Shown here: one piece after another, positions 1-6,091 of the stretch
Layout: every line of letters starts with the position of its first letter
How positions within the stretch are numbered: position 1 is the stretch's first letter
Source of the DNA: Ferruginibacter sp.
Lineage (GTDB): Bacteria; Bacteroidota; Bacteroidia; Chitinophagales; Chitinophagaceae
Length of the DNA stretch: 8,425 bases
Assembly (NCBI GenBank): GCA_025357775.1
Contig: JANXOQ010000039.1
Location: 1-8,425 of the forward strand
Direction: 5' to 3'
Position numbers and translations under genes: made by a program
Notes under the pieces: generated by a model
Told to the model about the DNA's origin: nothing
Database searches by the model: none
What the model saw: only the letters and a program-made list of their open reading frames with translations

Positions 1-1
1 A

Positions 2-145
2 AACCTAATTGCTATAAAAGTTACTTCTAAAAACGGTTTTGCTACAGTACTAAAAAGACTACGTACAAAAGCAAAATCTGCACCAACATTTGACGAAATC
101 ACAAACGAAGTTGAGTCGATAAGAAGCAAACGTTATGCAAAATAA
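2..145 (+). CDS. VapB-like antitoxin, C-terminal part (5' end outside window)
   Basis: An open frame enters from the left edge and ends at TAA 143-145, giving 47 residues without a start codon in view. It is basic (many Lys/Arg) and ends in FDEITNEVESIRSKRYAK. An acidic helix followed by an E-x-x-R-x-x-R-Y tail is typical of the toxin-binding C-terminus of small antitoxins encoded just upstream of PIN-domain toxins. The next gene starts at ATG 135, so the two frames overlap by 11 bases, the usual translational coupling of a type II toxin-antitoxin pair. The DNA-binding N-terminus is not visible, so the antitoxin fold class cannot be decided. The assignment rests on the tail and on the neighbour; the reading frame is clear, the family name less so. 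Confidence 0.6.
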   Translation, partial: NLIAIKVTSKNGFATVLKRLRTKAKSAPTFDEITNEVESIRSKRYAK

Positions 146-335
146 AGTTACCAAAATTATAATTGACACTAATCCTTGGATTAGCTTTCTAATTACCAAG
201 GATTTTGACAAACTTGACGAAATTATTTTTTCACATAATGGGATTTTAGTTTTTAGCCAAGAACTACTTGACTATTTCAAATTTTCTGAAAGACGAATAG
301 CACGAACGCACAACATGAAGTTTTGCAATAGTTAG
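135..335 (+). pseudogene. PIN-domain (VapC-like) toxin, truncated after about 48 residues
   Basis: The N-terminus MQNKVTKIIIDTNPWISFLI matches the start of PIN-family toxins of the TIGR00305 type: a hydrophobic beta strand ending in the first metal-binding aspartate (D11, in IDTN), then a helix, then a second strand and S-x-E-L-L-x-x-F with the conserved glutamate (E43). These toxins are magnesium-dependent ribonucleases of roughly 130-140 residues with further acidic residues in the second half. Here similarity stops near F48 (base 278). The last 18 residues, KFSERRIARTHNMKFCNS, do not look like PIN sequence and end at TAG 333-335. The active site is therefore incomplete and the product is very probably inactive. 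The DNA after base 278 is the non-coding, partly palindromic region described separately, so the break looks like a recombination or deletion junction rather than a point mutation. Confidence 0.7.
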
Positions 336-483
336 GCTCGAGGTTCGAACAATCGGCAGGTATGCATATCCCAACAGGGCAAGCAATATTGGGCTTTTAT
401 TTTTTAACATATATTTATTCAACAGCAGTTCTAGGAAGACAGTTGATCAATACCCAAACCTTCGCCAAGCCTGTTCGTTAGAT
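331..483. repeat. Non-coding element with partial inverted repeats and GTTRRRY boxes
   Basis: This stretch between the broken toxin and the lipoprotein gene is less AT-rich than its surroundings and has no convincing ORF. It starts with GTTAGGC (331-337) and ends with GTTAGAT (477-483); both fit the GTTRRRY core of integron attC sites. Inside, AACAGG (373-378) can pair with CCTGTT (470-475), and TTGGG (389-393) with CCCAA (453-457), giving an imperfect long hairpin. Short palindromes GTTCGAAC (343-350) and TATGCATA (361-368) lie in the left part. A matching RYYYAAC box on the 5' side is missing, so it is not a canonical attC site. From memory, similar gene-terminal palindromes are scattered through accessory regions of Bacteroidota; that likeness is unverified. 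The boundaries are approximate. Confidence 0.4.
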
Positions 484-512
484 GTAGCAAAAAACGAGAA
501 TAAATAAAACTT

Positions 513-983
513 TTAAAAGTAGAGTTTTGCATTTTGCAGAAGCCCATTACTTACAGTAGGATTTAATATTTTAACAGTATCCAAAGTATTTTTTGAGAAA
601 AGTATTTTAGAAATATTATAATTAATAATGTTACCACAGTTTACAGATAACAATACACTTTGAGAGGTGTAAATAATTTTGATTGTATCTTTTGGTTTAT
701 TATATGAAACTGAAATTACATATTTTGCTGTATCAACTAAATTATTTAAGGGTAAAGAAAAGACTTGCAAATTTGCTAATCCATTTATTATAGCAGTATC
801 TCCGAGAGCATTAATTGTTAAGCTTGGTGCTAATTTTGCAATATCACCAACTGTATTTTTTTCATAAAGTCCTGCATTAAATTTTACTTCTTTTGATAAA
901 TTACAAATTGTAAATTCATCTCTGCATGATGATGTAAATAATACAACAACAACTAAAAAAGATATCAACCAAATTTTATTCAT
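513..983 (-). CDS. DUF6452-like lipoprotein
   Basis: A 156-residue protein. Residues 1-19 form a signal peptide (one Lys, then a run of Ile/Leu/Val) ending in a lipobox-like TSSC, with Cys20 as the predicted lipidation site, followed by R-D-E. The mature part has an early second cysteine in TICNLS, then alternating beta-strand segments including NGLANLQVFSLPLN, the middle motif DTIKIIYTSQSVLLSVNCG (Cys near residue 115) and the ending NGLLQNAKLYF. This order (short cysteine motif, then an N-L-x-V/I-x-x-L-P-L-type segment, then an I-x-Y-T-x-x-x-x-x-S-x-x-CG segment) is what I associate with DUF6452 lipoproteins of Bacteroidota, whose function is unknown. It probably sits in the outer membrane. 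It lies 72 bases downstream of the large hydrolase gene on the same strand and may be cotranscribed with it. No Shine-Dalgarno sequence precedes the ATG, as is common in this phylum. Confidence 0.7.
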   Translation of the reverse strand: MNKIWLISFLVVVVLFTSSCRDEFTICNLSKEVKFNAGLYEKNTVGDIAKLAPSLTINALGDTAIINGLANLQVFSLPLNNLVDTAKYVISVSYNKPKDTIKIIYTSQSVLLSVNCGNIINYNISKILFSKNTLDTVKILNPTVSNGLLQNAKLYF

Positions 984-1055
984 TCATTTAATTATTACTT
1001 AGCCTGCAATATACAACTTCATGTGGCATTGAAATAAATTGCAATATTAAATTTG

Positions 1056-3953
1056 TTAAAATGTTGCATCATAAATAGCATCATATAATTTACTTCTTAT
1101 ATTCATTTTTAGCAAATTCATGTTTACATCTGGATATACCCTGTTGCTTAAAAACACTAATGTAAATTTAGTTTCTGGGTCTGCCCATACACATGTACCA
1201 GTAAAGCCGGTGTGCCCAAATGTTTTAATAGAAGAAGTAGTGGAAGGATAAGGTTCTTTTCTAGAAGAATTATCTTTTTCAGGTTTATCAAACCCAAAAC
1301 CACGACGACTAGATTTACTCTGGTATGCGGTAAATAAATCTACTGTTTCCTTTTTAAAATATTGTTTATTCATAAAACTGCCACCGTTTAGTAGCATTTG
1401 CATAATAGCAGCAAGGTCGTATACATTGCTAAATAGCCCTGCATGCCCCGATGCACCACCCATCATTGCTGCACCTGGGTCATGTACATAGCTGCGTATA
1501 AGCTGTGTACGAAATATTTTTTCATTTTCTGTGGGGGCAATATTGGTAATGCTATTTCTTAGCAATGGGTCAAAACCTATAGAAAGTAATTGCATAGGCT
1601 CATAAAAGTTTTCCAATACATATTTATCTAAACTTTTACCAGCAATCTTTTCTACAATTTTACCAAGAAAAATAAAATCATTATCACTATAAATATATTT
1701 ACCTTTTTCACCAATAGTACTTGTAATTATTCTTTTATACATAGTATCTTTCCAAGTATTTTTCATAAAAAAATTACTGGCTACTTCTATATTAAAAGAA
1801 TCGTTTTTTGTTGGTGAAAATAATGTTGGAAATGGCTTTCCTGTATTATCAATTACTTCTTTGTAAAATGGAATATAGGCTACGAGTCCAGCTTCGTGCA
1901 ACAGTAAATTTTGTACAATTATATCAGCTTTATTGGTGCCAATGGTTTCTGGCAGGTAGTCACTAAGCTTTTTTTTTAAATCAAATTTTCCTTGGTCGTA
2001 TAATTTCATTATTGCAAGTGTGGTAGCACATATTTTTGTAACAGACGCTACATCGTATACCGATGACAAATTTACTGGTGAAAATTTATCGTACATAAAA
2101 TTACCATACGCTTTTTCAAAAACAATTTTTCCATTATTTAATGCCAATACAGTACAGCCAGGCATTGCAAAATGTGCTATTGCATCATATACTATTGAGT
2201 CTACCCTTAGTAATTTTTCTCTATTATTCTCAACATTAGTTTTTTTTTCAAACAAAGCTGCACTAGCTTTAGTATCTATACCAAAACCGTATTTATAATT
2301 ATCACATACCGTTACTGGCAATACACCTTTGTAAAATATCTTTCCTTGCAAAAGGTCTACTGCAGTGCCTTGTAATATTGCATCATCTTCATAACACATT
2401 ACCATATTGCTTGCTCCACAAAAGTTTTTAAGTGAGTAGGCATTACCAAAAACAAAACTTATACAATTATTTTGTTGTTGCACATTTGCAATTACATCAA
2501 GTGTATTTTTTGCAAACCCAAAATTTGTAGCAGCATATCTTCCTACATTGTGCAAGCCAATTACAACTTTTTTAAACGGTTTTAATTTTGTTAATAAATT
2601 GGCATCATTACCAAAAAATATAGTAGCGTTATAATCTATACGCATTCTTTTTGCCATTTCATTATCGGCTGTAATACCAAATCCTACAAAAGCAATATCG
2701 CCAAATTTTGTATCTCTTAAAGGAAAAAAAGATTCATCTTTTTTTGATACTAAAGTGATCGCATTTTCTGCAACCAATCTTCTCATTTCCACAACCCCCT
2801 TGTTTAAATCTACAGTTAAGTTTTCTAGTTTAATAGGTTGTAAATGTGATAGACCGTACTGATATTTTGCCATCAATACTTTTTTGCAATGTAATTCTAT
2901 ATCAGCCCAGCTTATTTGTTTTTTCTTAATAGCTTCTTTTATTTTTTTTATTGCAAGTGGCACATCGCCAGGTAGGCAGAGCATATCATTACCAGCTATA
3001 ATAGATTGTACAGATGCCGCACCATTTGGGTAATATTTATTTACACCTTGCATTTCCAATGCATCGGTAAAGGTGAGCCCTTTGTAATTAAGCTCTTTTC
3101 TCATTAGATTATTTACATTATTTGGCGATAGCGAAGTTGCCCTATTGCTAGTAGTATCTATAGCTGGTATGTAAAGGTGGGCAAGCATTACACTGCCAAT
3201 GCCTGCATCAAATATTTTTCTAAAAGGATACAATTCTAAAGAATCTAATTGCGCCATTGTTTTATTTATTACTGGTAAATCTAAGTGAGAATCCACACTT
3301 ACATCTCCATGCCCAGGAAAATGTTTTGCACAAGCCATTACCCCATTATCTTGCATGCCTCTCATATATTGAATGCCATAGTTAGCTACTTTATATTTAT
3401 CCTCTCCAAAACTACGGTCGTTTATTACGGGGTTATTGGGGTTGTTATTTACATCTACTACTGGTGCATAATTTACTTGCAGCCCTATGCGTTTGCACTG
3501 CTCCGCCACTAGTTTACCATATCGGTATACCACAGTTTCATCTTTCATAGCACCTAGCATCATTTGCTTAGGTAGTGGCAGCACACTATCTATTATACGC
3601 ATACCTACACCCCACTCCGCATCTATACACATCATAAGCGGGGTTTTTGCTTTTGCCTGTAATTGGTTTATAATTTCAGCTTGTTTTACAGGGCTACCTT
3701 GAAAAACACATACACCACCAATATTATATTTTGTAATAAGTTCCGACACATTTTTATCTAAAAAAGTTACTACTTTAGTTTTAGAATCAATAGTGGAAAG
3801 ACGAACTATCATTAGCTGCGCAATGCGTTCATCATTACTCAATTTCTTATAAGTACTATCTGCCCAGTGCTGTGCTGGTGCATTTAAAATTTGTGCAAAA
3901 GTACCCTGCGAAAAAAACATTGCCAAAATAGCTTCTAATATTTTTGTTATCAT
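1056..3953 (-). CDS. Periplasmic GH3 beta-N-acetylglucosaminidase (NagZ-type) fused to a beta-lactamase-like serine hydrolase
   Basis: A 965-residue protein with an N-terminal signal peptide (about residues 1-20, ending TFA before Q21), so it is exported. Residues 30-370 are a GH3 catalytic barrel: DAEWG (111-115), RSFG (180-183), KHFPGHGD (210-217) with the NagZ-type D-S-H loop (221-223) that supplies the acid/base histidine, and the nucleophile D297 in TFTDALEM. Residues about 390-560 form the second GH3 domain, ending in YGFGI. Residues about 580-965 are a class-C-like beta-lactamase/transpeptidase fold with S-V-T-K (637-640, nucleophile Ser637), Y-S-D (755-757) in place of Y-x-N, and H-T-G (914-916) in place of K-T-G. 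NagZ enzymes remove GlcNAc from muropeptides. The serine-hydrolase half probably acts on the peptide or another cell-wall ester or amide bond, but its substrate is not known to me. The fusion recurs in Bacteroidota, and all catalytic residues named above are present, so the gene looks intact. It is divergent from the 91-residue gene. Confidence 0.93.
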   Translation of the reverse strand: MITKILEAILAMFFSQGTFAQILNAPAQHWADSTYKKLSNDERIAQLMIVRLSTIDSKTKVVTFLDKNVSELITKYNIGGVCVFQGSPVKQAEIINQLQAKAKTPLMMCIDAEWGVGMRIIDSVLPLPKQMMLGAMKDETVVYRYGKLVAEQCKRIGLQVNYAPVVDVNNNPNNPVINDRSFGEDKYKVANYGIQYMRGMQDNGVMACAKHFPGHGDVSVDSHLDLPVINKTMAQLDSLELYPFRKIFDAGIGSVMLAHLYIPAIDTTSNRATSLSPNNVNNLMRKELNYKGLTFTDALEMQGVNKYYPNGAASVQSIIAGNDMLCLPGDVPLAIKKIKEAIKKKQISWADIELHCKKVLMAKYQYGLSHLQPIKLENLTVDLNKGVVEMRRLVAENAITLVSKKDESFFPLRDTKFGDIAFVGFGITADNEMAKRMRIDYNATIFFGNDANLLTKLKPFKKVVIGLHNVGRYAATNFGFAKNTLDVIANVQQQNNCISFVFGNAYSLKNFCGASNMVMCYEDDAILQGTAVDLLQGKIFYKGVLPVTVCDNYKYGFGIDTKASAALFEKKTNVENNREKLLRVDSIVYDAIAHFAMPGCTVLALNNGKIVFEKAYGNFMYDKFSPVNLSSVYDVASVTKICATTLAIMKLYDQGKFDLKKKLSDYLPETIGTNKADIIVQNLLLHEAGLVAYIPFYKEVIDNTGKPFPTLFSPTKNDSFNIEVASNFFMKNTWKDTMYKRIITSTIGEKGKYIYSDNDFIFLGKIVEKIAGKSLDKYVLENFYEPMQLLSIGFDPLLRNSITNIAPTENEKIFRTQLIRSYVHDPGAAMMGGASGHAGLFSNVYDLAAIMQMLLNGGSFMNKQYFKKETVDLFTAYQSKSSRRGFGFDKPEKDNSSRKEPYPSTTSSIKTFGHTGFTGTCVWADPETKFTLVFLSNRVYPDVNMNLLKMNIRSKLYDAIYDATF

Positions 3954-4005
3954 AATAGTAAATGTAGGGATGATTTTTTGCTAATAAATTCTATTTAAAC
4001 TTATA

Positions 4006-4013
4006 CAAATATA
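4006..4013 (-). promoter_or_regulatory. Candidate -7 box (TATATTTG) for the GH3/serine-hydrolase gene
   Basis: On the minus strand TATATTTG fits the Bacteroidota -7 consensus TAnnTTTG. It would place the transcription start near 4000, about 45 bases before the ATG. No TTTG is found at the expected upstream distance, so the call rests on the -7 box and its position alone. In AT-rich DNA such a match can be chance. Confidence 0.4.
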
Positions 4014-4019
4014 CATTTG
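4012..4019 (+). promoter_or_regulatory. Candidate -7 box (TACATTTG) for the 91-residue membrane protein gene
   Basis: TACATTTG fits TAnnTTTG on the plus strand. It predicts a transcript start near 4024-4026 and a leader of about 25 bases before ATG 4050. It argues against the upstream TTG at 4017 as the start codon, because that codon lies inside the box. No clear -33 TTTG is present. Confidence 0.4.
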
Positions 4020-4049
4020 TATAATCTATTTTATAATAACAATAAACCT

Positions 4050-4325
4050 ATGACAAATATTAAAAAGTTTAATAAGCTTCCAAGTTTGCAATTTTGTTTG
4101 GCAATGGATTTAATTGGCTGTGCTAGTTACATAATACCAATGCTGGCGGAGTTTACAGATTTAGTTTGGGCACCTATTTCCGCTTTCATTTTTTATAAAA
4201 CATTTGGTGGCAAAGTAGGGGAAATAGGTGCTGTAATTAATTTTGCAGAAGAAATAATACCTGCTACAGATATTATACCATCATTTACTATTGCTTGGGT
4301 ATATAGAAGGTATTTTGATAAATAA
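4050..4325 (+). CDS. Small conserved-looking membrane protein of unknown function (91 aa)
   Basis: The start is set at ATG 4050 rather than TTG 4017: the extra eleven residues are low-complexity (MYNLFYNNNKP) and the TTG falls inside a promoter-like box. The protein begins with a basic stretch (TNIKKFNK), followed by two hydrophobic segments at about residues 14-32 (LAMDLIGCASYIIPML) and 38-50 (DLVWAPISAFIFY), then a glycine-rich turn TFGGKVGEIGA, and a third amphipathic or hydrophobic segment, NFAEEIIPATDIIPSFTIAW (64-83), with a basic end YRRYFDK. The acidic and proline pattern in E-E-I-I-P-x-T-D-I-I-P and the D-x-x-W-A-P-x-S-A motif look like conserved features of a small inner-membrane family seen in Bacteroidota, but I know no function for it. 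It is convergent with the ACP phosphodiesterase gene 33 bases downstream, with no clear terminator between them. Confidence 0.75.
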   Translation: MTNIKKFNKLPSLQFCLAMDLIGCASYIIPMLAEFTDLVWAPISAFIFYKTFGGKVGEIGAVINFAEEIIPATDIIPSFTIAWVYRRYFDK

Positions 4326-4358
4326 TTTTTATGTTATTTCATTTATATAACTGCACTT

Positions 4359-4937
4359 TTATATTTGCTCTAATACCATTTTTTTTAAACTATGAAAAAA
4401 CGTATCATAAGAAATTTGTATTCTTTGTTTATTATCTAAAAATAATTGCATAGCAGTATCTGTTTCTGCAATATATTTTGCACGCCTTGCAAGTCCACCA
4501 AAGCTTTTGCGCATACCTTCATCGCTATGGTAATTATATAGCCAATCATTAATACGCATGTGAGGAAATTGATTTGCAAATTTTTCTGGAAAATGAATTT
4601 GATTTTTGGCAAGTAAAGAATAAGTTTCTGTAGTAAAATTTTGCAAATGGCTTTTTGTTGCAAATTGCACTGCATCATTGGCTAAAAAATAATCATACAC
4701 CACATCTACAAAAGCACCAGCATACAATCTATAAGTTGGTGCAAATATTTTTTTAAGTTCATTTGTTGCAGGGTGTGTATCTGTAAACGCATCAATGGCT
4801 CTGTGCAATTTTATGCCCGCTTGAATAGTTTTTGGGTAGTCAAATTGCTTTTTACCTTTTACATAATCGCTTATCATATTGCCAAGCAAAATATCTTCAT
4901 TGTTAAAAGAAAGGTAAGCGTGAGCTAGTAGGTTCAT
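4359..4937 (-). CDS. acpH: Acyl-carrier-protein phosphodiesterase (AcpH family)
   Basis: A 192-residue protein, close to the 193 residues of the Escherichia coli enzyme. The family hydrolyses the phosphodiester link between 4'-phosphopantetheine and acyl carrier protein, turning holo-ACP back to apo-ACP in the cytoplasm. Family signatures run in order: MNLLAHAYLS (1-10), GNMISDYVKGK (19-29) with Asp24, GIKLHRAIDAFTDTHP (41-56) with the H-R-x-I-D and T-D-x-H-P groups expected for an HD-like metal site, and FVDVVYDYFLA (76-86) with Asp78 and Asp82. The C-terminal half, including MRINDWLYNYHSDEGMRKSF (127-146), is also typical. No signal peptide or Shine-Dalgarno sequence is seen. The gene is monocistronic in this view; its only close neighbour is convergent. 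Some relatives are annotated only as ACP phosphodiesterase without experimental support, so the exact substrate is inferred from the family. Confidence 0.9.
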   Translation of the reverse strand: MNLLAHAYLSFNNEDILLGNMISDYVKGKKQFDYPKTIQAGIKLHRAIDAFTDTHPATNELKKIFAPTYRLYAGAFVDVVYDYFLANDAVQFATKSHLQNFTTETYSLLAKNQIHFPEKFANQFPHMRINDWLYNYHSDEGMRKSFGGLARRAKYIAETDTAMQLFLDNKQRIQISYDTFFHSLKKMVLEQI

Positions 4938-5339
4938 ATTTATTTTTTGTTTGCCAATTATATATCAATAACTGAACTTTAGTAGCGTTTCATCATTAAT
5001 TATACATTTAGCTTTTATTATTTTCACGTCTAAATTAATAGTATTTGAGCACAATATTTTAAGTAATAAGTAGAGTACATTTACTTTAATCATTTAAAGT
5101 TCTATGTTAAAATAGCCTTCAAATGTTTTTGCAACAATTTGCATTTTTAATTACGCATTCTTACAAATAACTGATTTACTATTTTATGAAAACGAAGGGC
5201 AAACGTATTTAAATATAAAAGAATTATTAACAAACGAAAATATGTGGGCGAAAATTGTATAAAAAGTTTAGTTACAATAAAGAAATTATTCACAGGATTT
5301 TTTTAAAAACCTAAAAAATGTGATACTTCACATAAAAAA
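4938..5339. other. Non-coding stretch between acpH and the IS remnant
   Basis: About 400 bases of very AT-rich DNA with no recognisable gene. The acpH promoter must lie at its left end; the best minus-strand match to TAnnTTTG near the start is imperfect (TATAATTG, about 4955-4962). A 48-codon open stretch without a start codon (5116-5259, plus strand) reads as plausible protein near its end (NIKELLTNENMWAKIV) but matches nothing I know. The last part is presumably the left flank of the insertion element. I see no intact terminal inverted repeat. Confidence 0.5.
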
Positions 5340-5813
5340 ATGCTAAAACTATTTGAGCAATTAGAGGACTTTAGAATTGAAAGAAATAAGCAACATACAT
5401 TGATAGATATATTTCCTATTGCGGCAAGTGCTGTTTTATGTGGTTGTAATAATTGGGATGAGGTAACGCTGTTTTGAAAATAAAGATACATGACTTAGAT
5501 TTTTTTTGAAACTACCCAATAGCACGCCCTCAGATCACACAACCAAATGATTATTTGCAGCATTGTAAAGAGTCATTGGGGCTTAGAGAACAAACCCACT
5601 GTAGTTTAGATGTAGGTTTTAAAGAAAATGAAAATATAAAAATAACAGGTTTTGCCGTAGAAAGTTTTTATATAATTACTAAAATAGAATTGAGCATATA
5701 GCAAAATGATAAAGCTAATAAATTGAGTATAAGAAAAAATGAAGGCTGGGTGGAATGAAGAACTTGTAGAACAGATAATTTTTAAAAATATTAGATGCGT
5801 TTGCCATGTATGA
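5340..5813 (+). pseudogene. ISAs1-family transposase remnant (N- and C-terminal pieces only)
   Basis: Frame 5340-5477 encodes 45 residues, MLKLFEQLEDFRIERNKQHT followed by LIDIFPIAASAVLCGCNNWDEV, matching the N-terminal domain of ISAs1 (H-repeat) transposases: F-x-x-L-x-D-x-R, then H-x-L-x-D-I and A-V-L-C-G-x-x-x-W-x-E. It stops at TGA 5475-5477. After about 70 bases, KSHWGLENK (5568-5594) and, one frameshift later, HCSLDVGFKENEN (5597-5635) match the C-terminal S-H-W-x-I-E-N-x-L-H-W-x-L-D-V-x-F-x-E-D block that carries the last catalytic acidic residue. After an in-frame TAG (5699-5701) come NDKANKLSIRK and, after another frameshift, KAGWNEELVEQIIF (5742-5783), ending at TGA 5811. Family members have about 370-380 residues; the central DDE region is missing. 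The element is dead. Confidence 0.85.
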
Positions 5814-5848
5814 AAACGCCAATTTTAATGAAGTCCCTTTCATTTCTT

Positions 5849-5856
5849 TATATTTG
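5849..5856 (+). promoter_or_regulatory. Candidate -7 box (TATATTTG) for the cobalamin operon
   Basis: TATATTTG fits TAnnTTTG and lies just before the riboswitch. It predicts a transcript start around 5861-5864, about 20 bases ahead of the aptamer's closing stem. The -33 element is not clear. The box lies about 35 bases past the end of the IS remnant, so the insertion did not separate promoter and riboswitch. Confidence 0.5.
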
Positions 5857-5883
5857 CAGTGTTCTTACTTTTAATAAATCAAA

Positions 5884-6024
5884 CCAAGTGTTGCTTTCAT
5901 GTAACATTCTCAAGGTAACCATGTGTAACTCATGGGCTGTCGTGCAACTGTAAGTCTTTAAAAAAAAGATAAGTCAGGTACTTGTTGGTAGGTTTTGCAA
6001 AAGCACTCACGAAAAGTGCAAAGC
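5884..6024 (+). promoter_or_regulatory. Cobalamin riboswitch (compact form)
   Basis: The diagnostic core is GGGCTGTCGTGCAACTGTAA (5933-5952), equivalent to the conserved GCTGYCCCGCAACTGTRA of cobalamin aptamers, followed after a small T/A hairpin (TCTTT with AAAGA) by AAGTCAGG (5971-5978), the first half of the B12 box. CCATG (5919-5923) and CATGG (5931-5935) form the stem before the core, with loop TGTAACT. CAAGT (5885-5889) pairs with ACTTG (5980-5984) as a closing stem, and GTTGC (5890-5894) can pair with GTAAC (5901-5905). The peripheral GCCACTG arm of the large class is absent, so it resembles the short class-II or variant type. Downstream, hairpin GCACT/AGTGC (6003-6007, 6015-6019) competes with TTTGC/GCAAA (5994-5998, 6018-6022) and may be the kissing-loop or expression platform. 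It should lower expression of the operon when B12 is plentiful. Ends are approximate. Confidence 0.85.
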
Positions 6025-6091
6025 ATAAATGGTTTGTTTACAATTGCAAACTTGTTGTGTATTTGTAGTTTTTATAAAACATAAAAGTATC

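Larger units (their letters stand above)
4001..4024. repeat. Perfect palindrome (10-bp arms, 4-base spacer) between divergent genes
   Basis: The arms TTATACAAAT (4001-4010) and ATTTGTATAA (4015-4024) are exact reverse complements separated by ATAC. The site lies 47 bases from the start of the GH3/serine-hydrolase gene and 25 bases from the start of the small membrane protein gene. Each arm contributes most of a TAnnTTTG promoter box, one per strand. A dimeric regulator binding here would cover both promoters. It could also simply be the by-product of two back-to-back promoter boxes. Confidence 0.6.

Noticed and set aside
337..360. GGTTCGAAC resembling a tRNA T-arm
   Set aside because: The T-loop is followed by A where the invariant C61 should be, the flanking five bases do not pair, and no acceptor or anticodon stem is found.
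283..444. Minus-strand reading frame of about 50 codons through the palindromic region
   Set aside because: It spans the junction of two different sequences and the end of the toxin, has no family resemblance, and looks like a by-product of the repeat.
2020..2298. Plus-strand frames inside the GH3/serine-hydrolase gene (also 3285-3512 and 3487-3702)
   Set aside because: They are antisense shadows of a gene whose catalytic motifs are all accounted for on the minus strand.
4017..4049. TTG start extending the small membrane protein by 11 residues
   Set aside because: The TTG lies inside a promoter-like TACATTTG box and palindrome, and the added residues are low-complexity.
5116..5262. 48-codon open stretch on the plus strand
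   Set aside because: It has no start codon near its beginning, no known motif, and a length expected by chance in non-coding DNA; kept only as a note in the intergenic entry.
5303..5491. Minus-strand frame of 62 codons
   Set aside because: It is the antisense shadow of the recognisable ISAs1 N-terminal fragment.
6029..6091. Upstream ATG extending the DUF6580-like protein by 21 residues
   Set aside because: It follows directly on the riboswitch hairpin and the added segment is unlike the family start; MNSQKINLRF at 6092 fits better.
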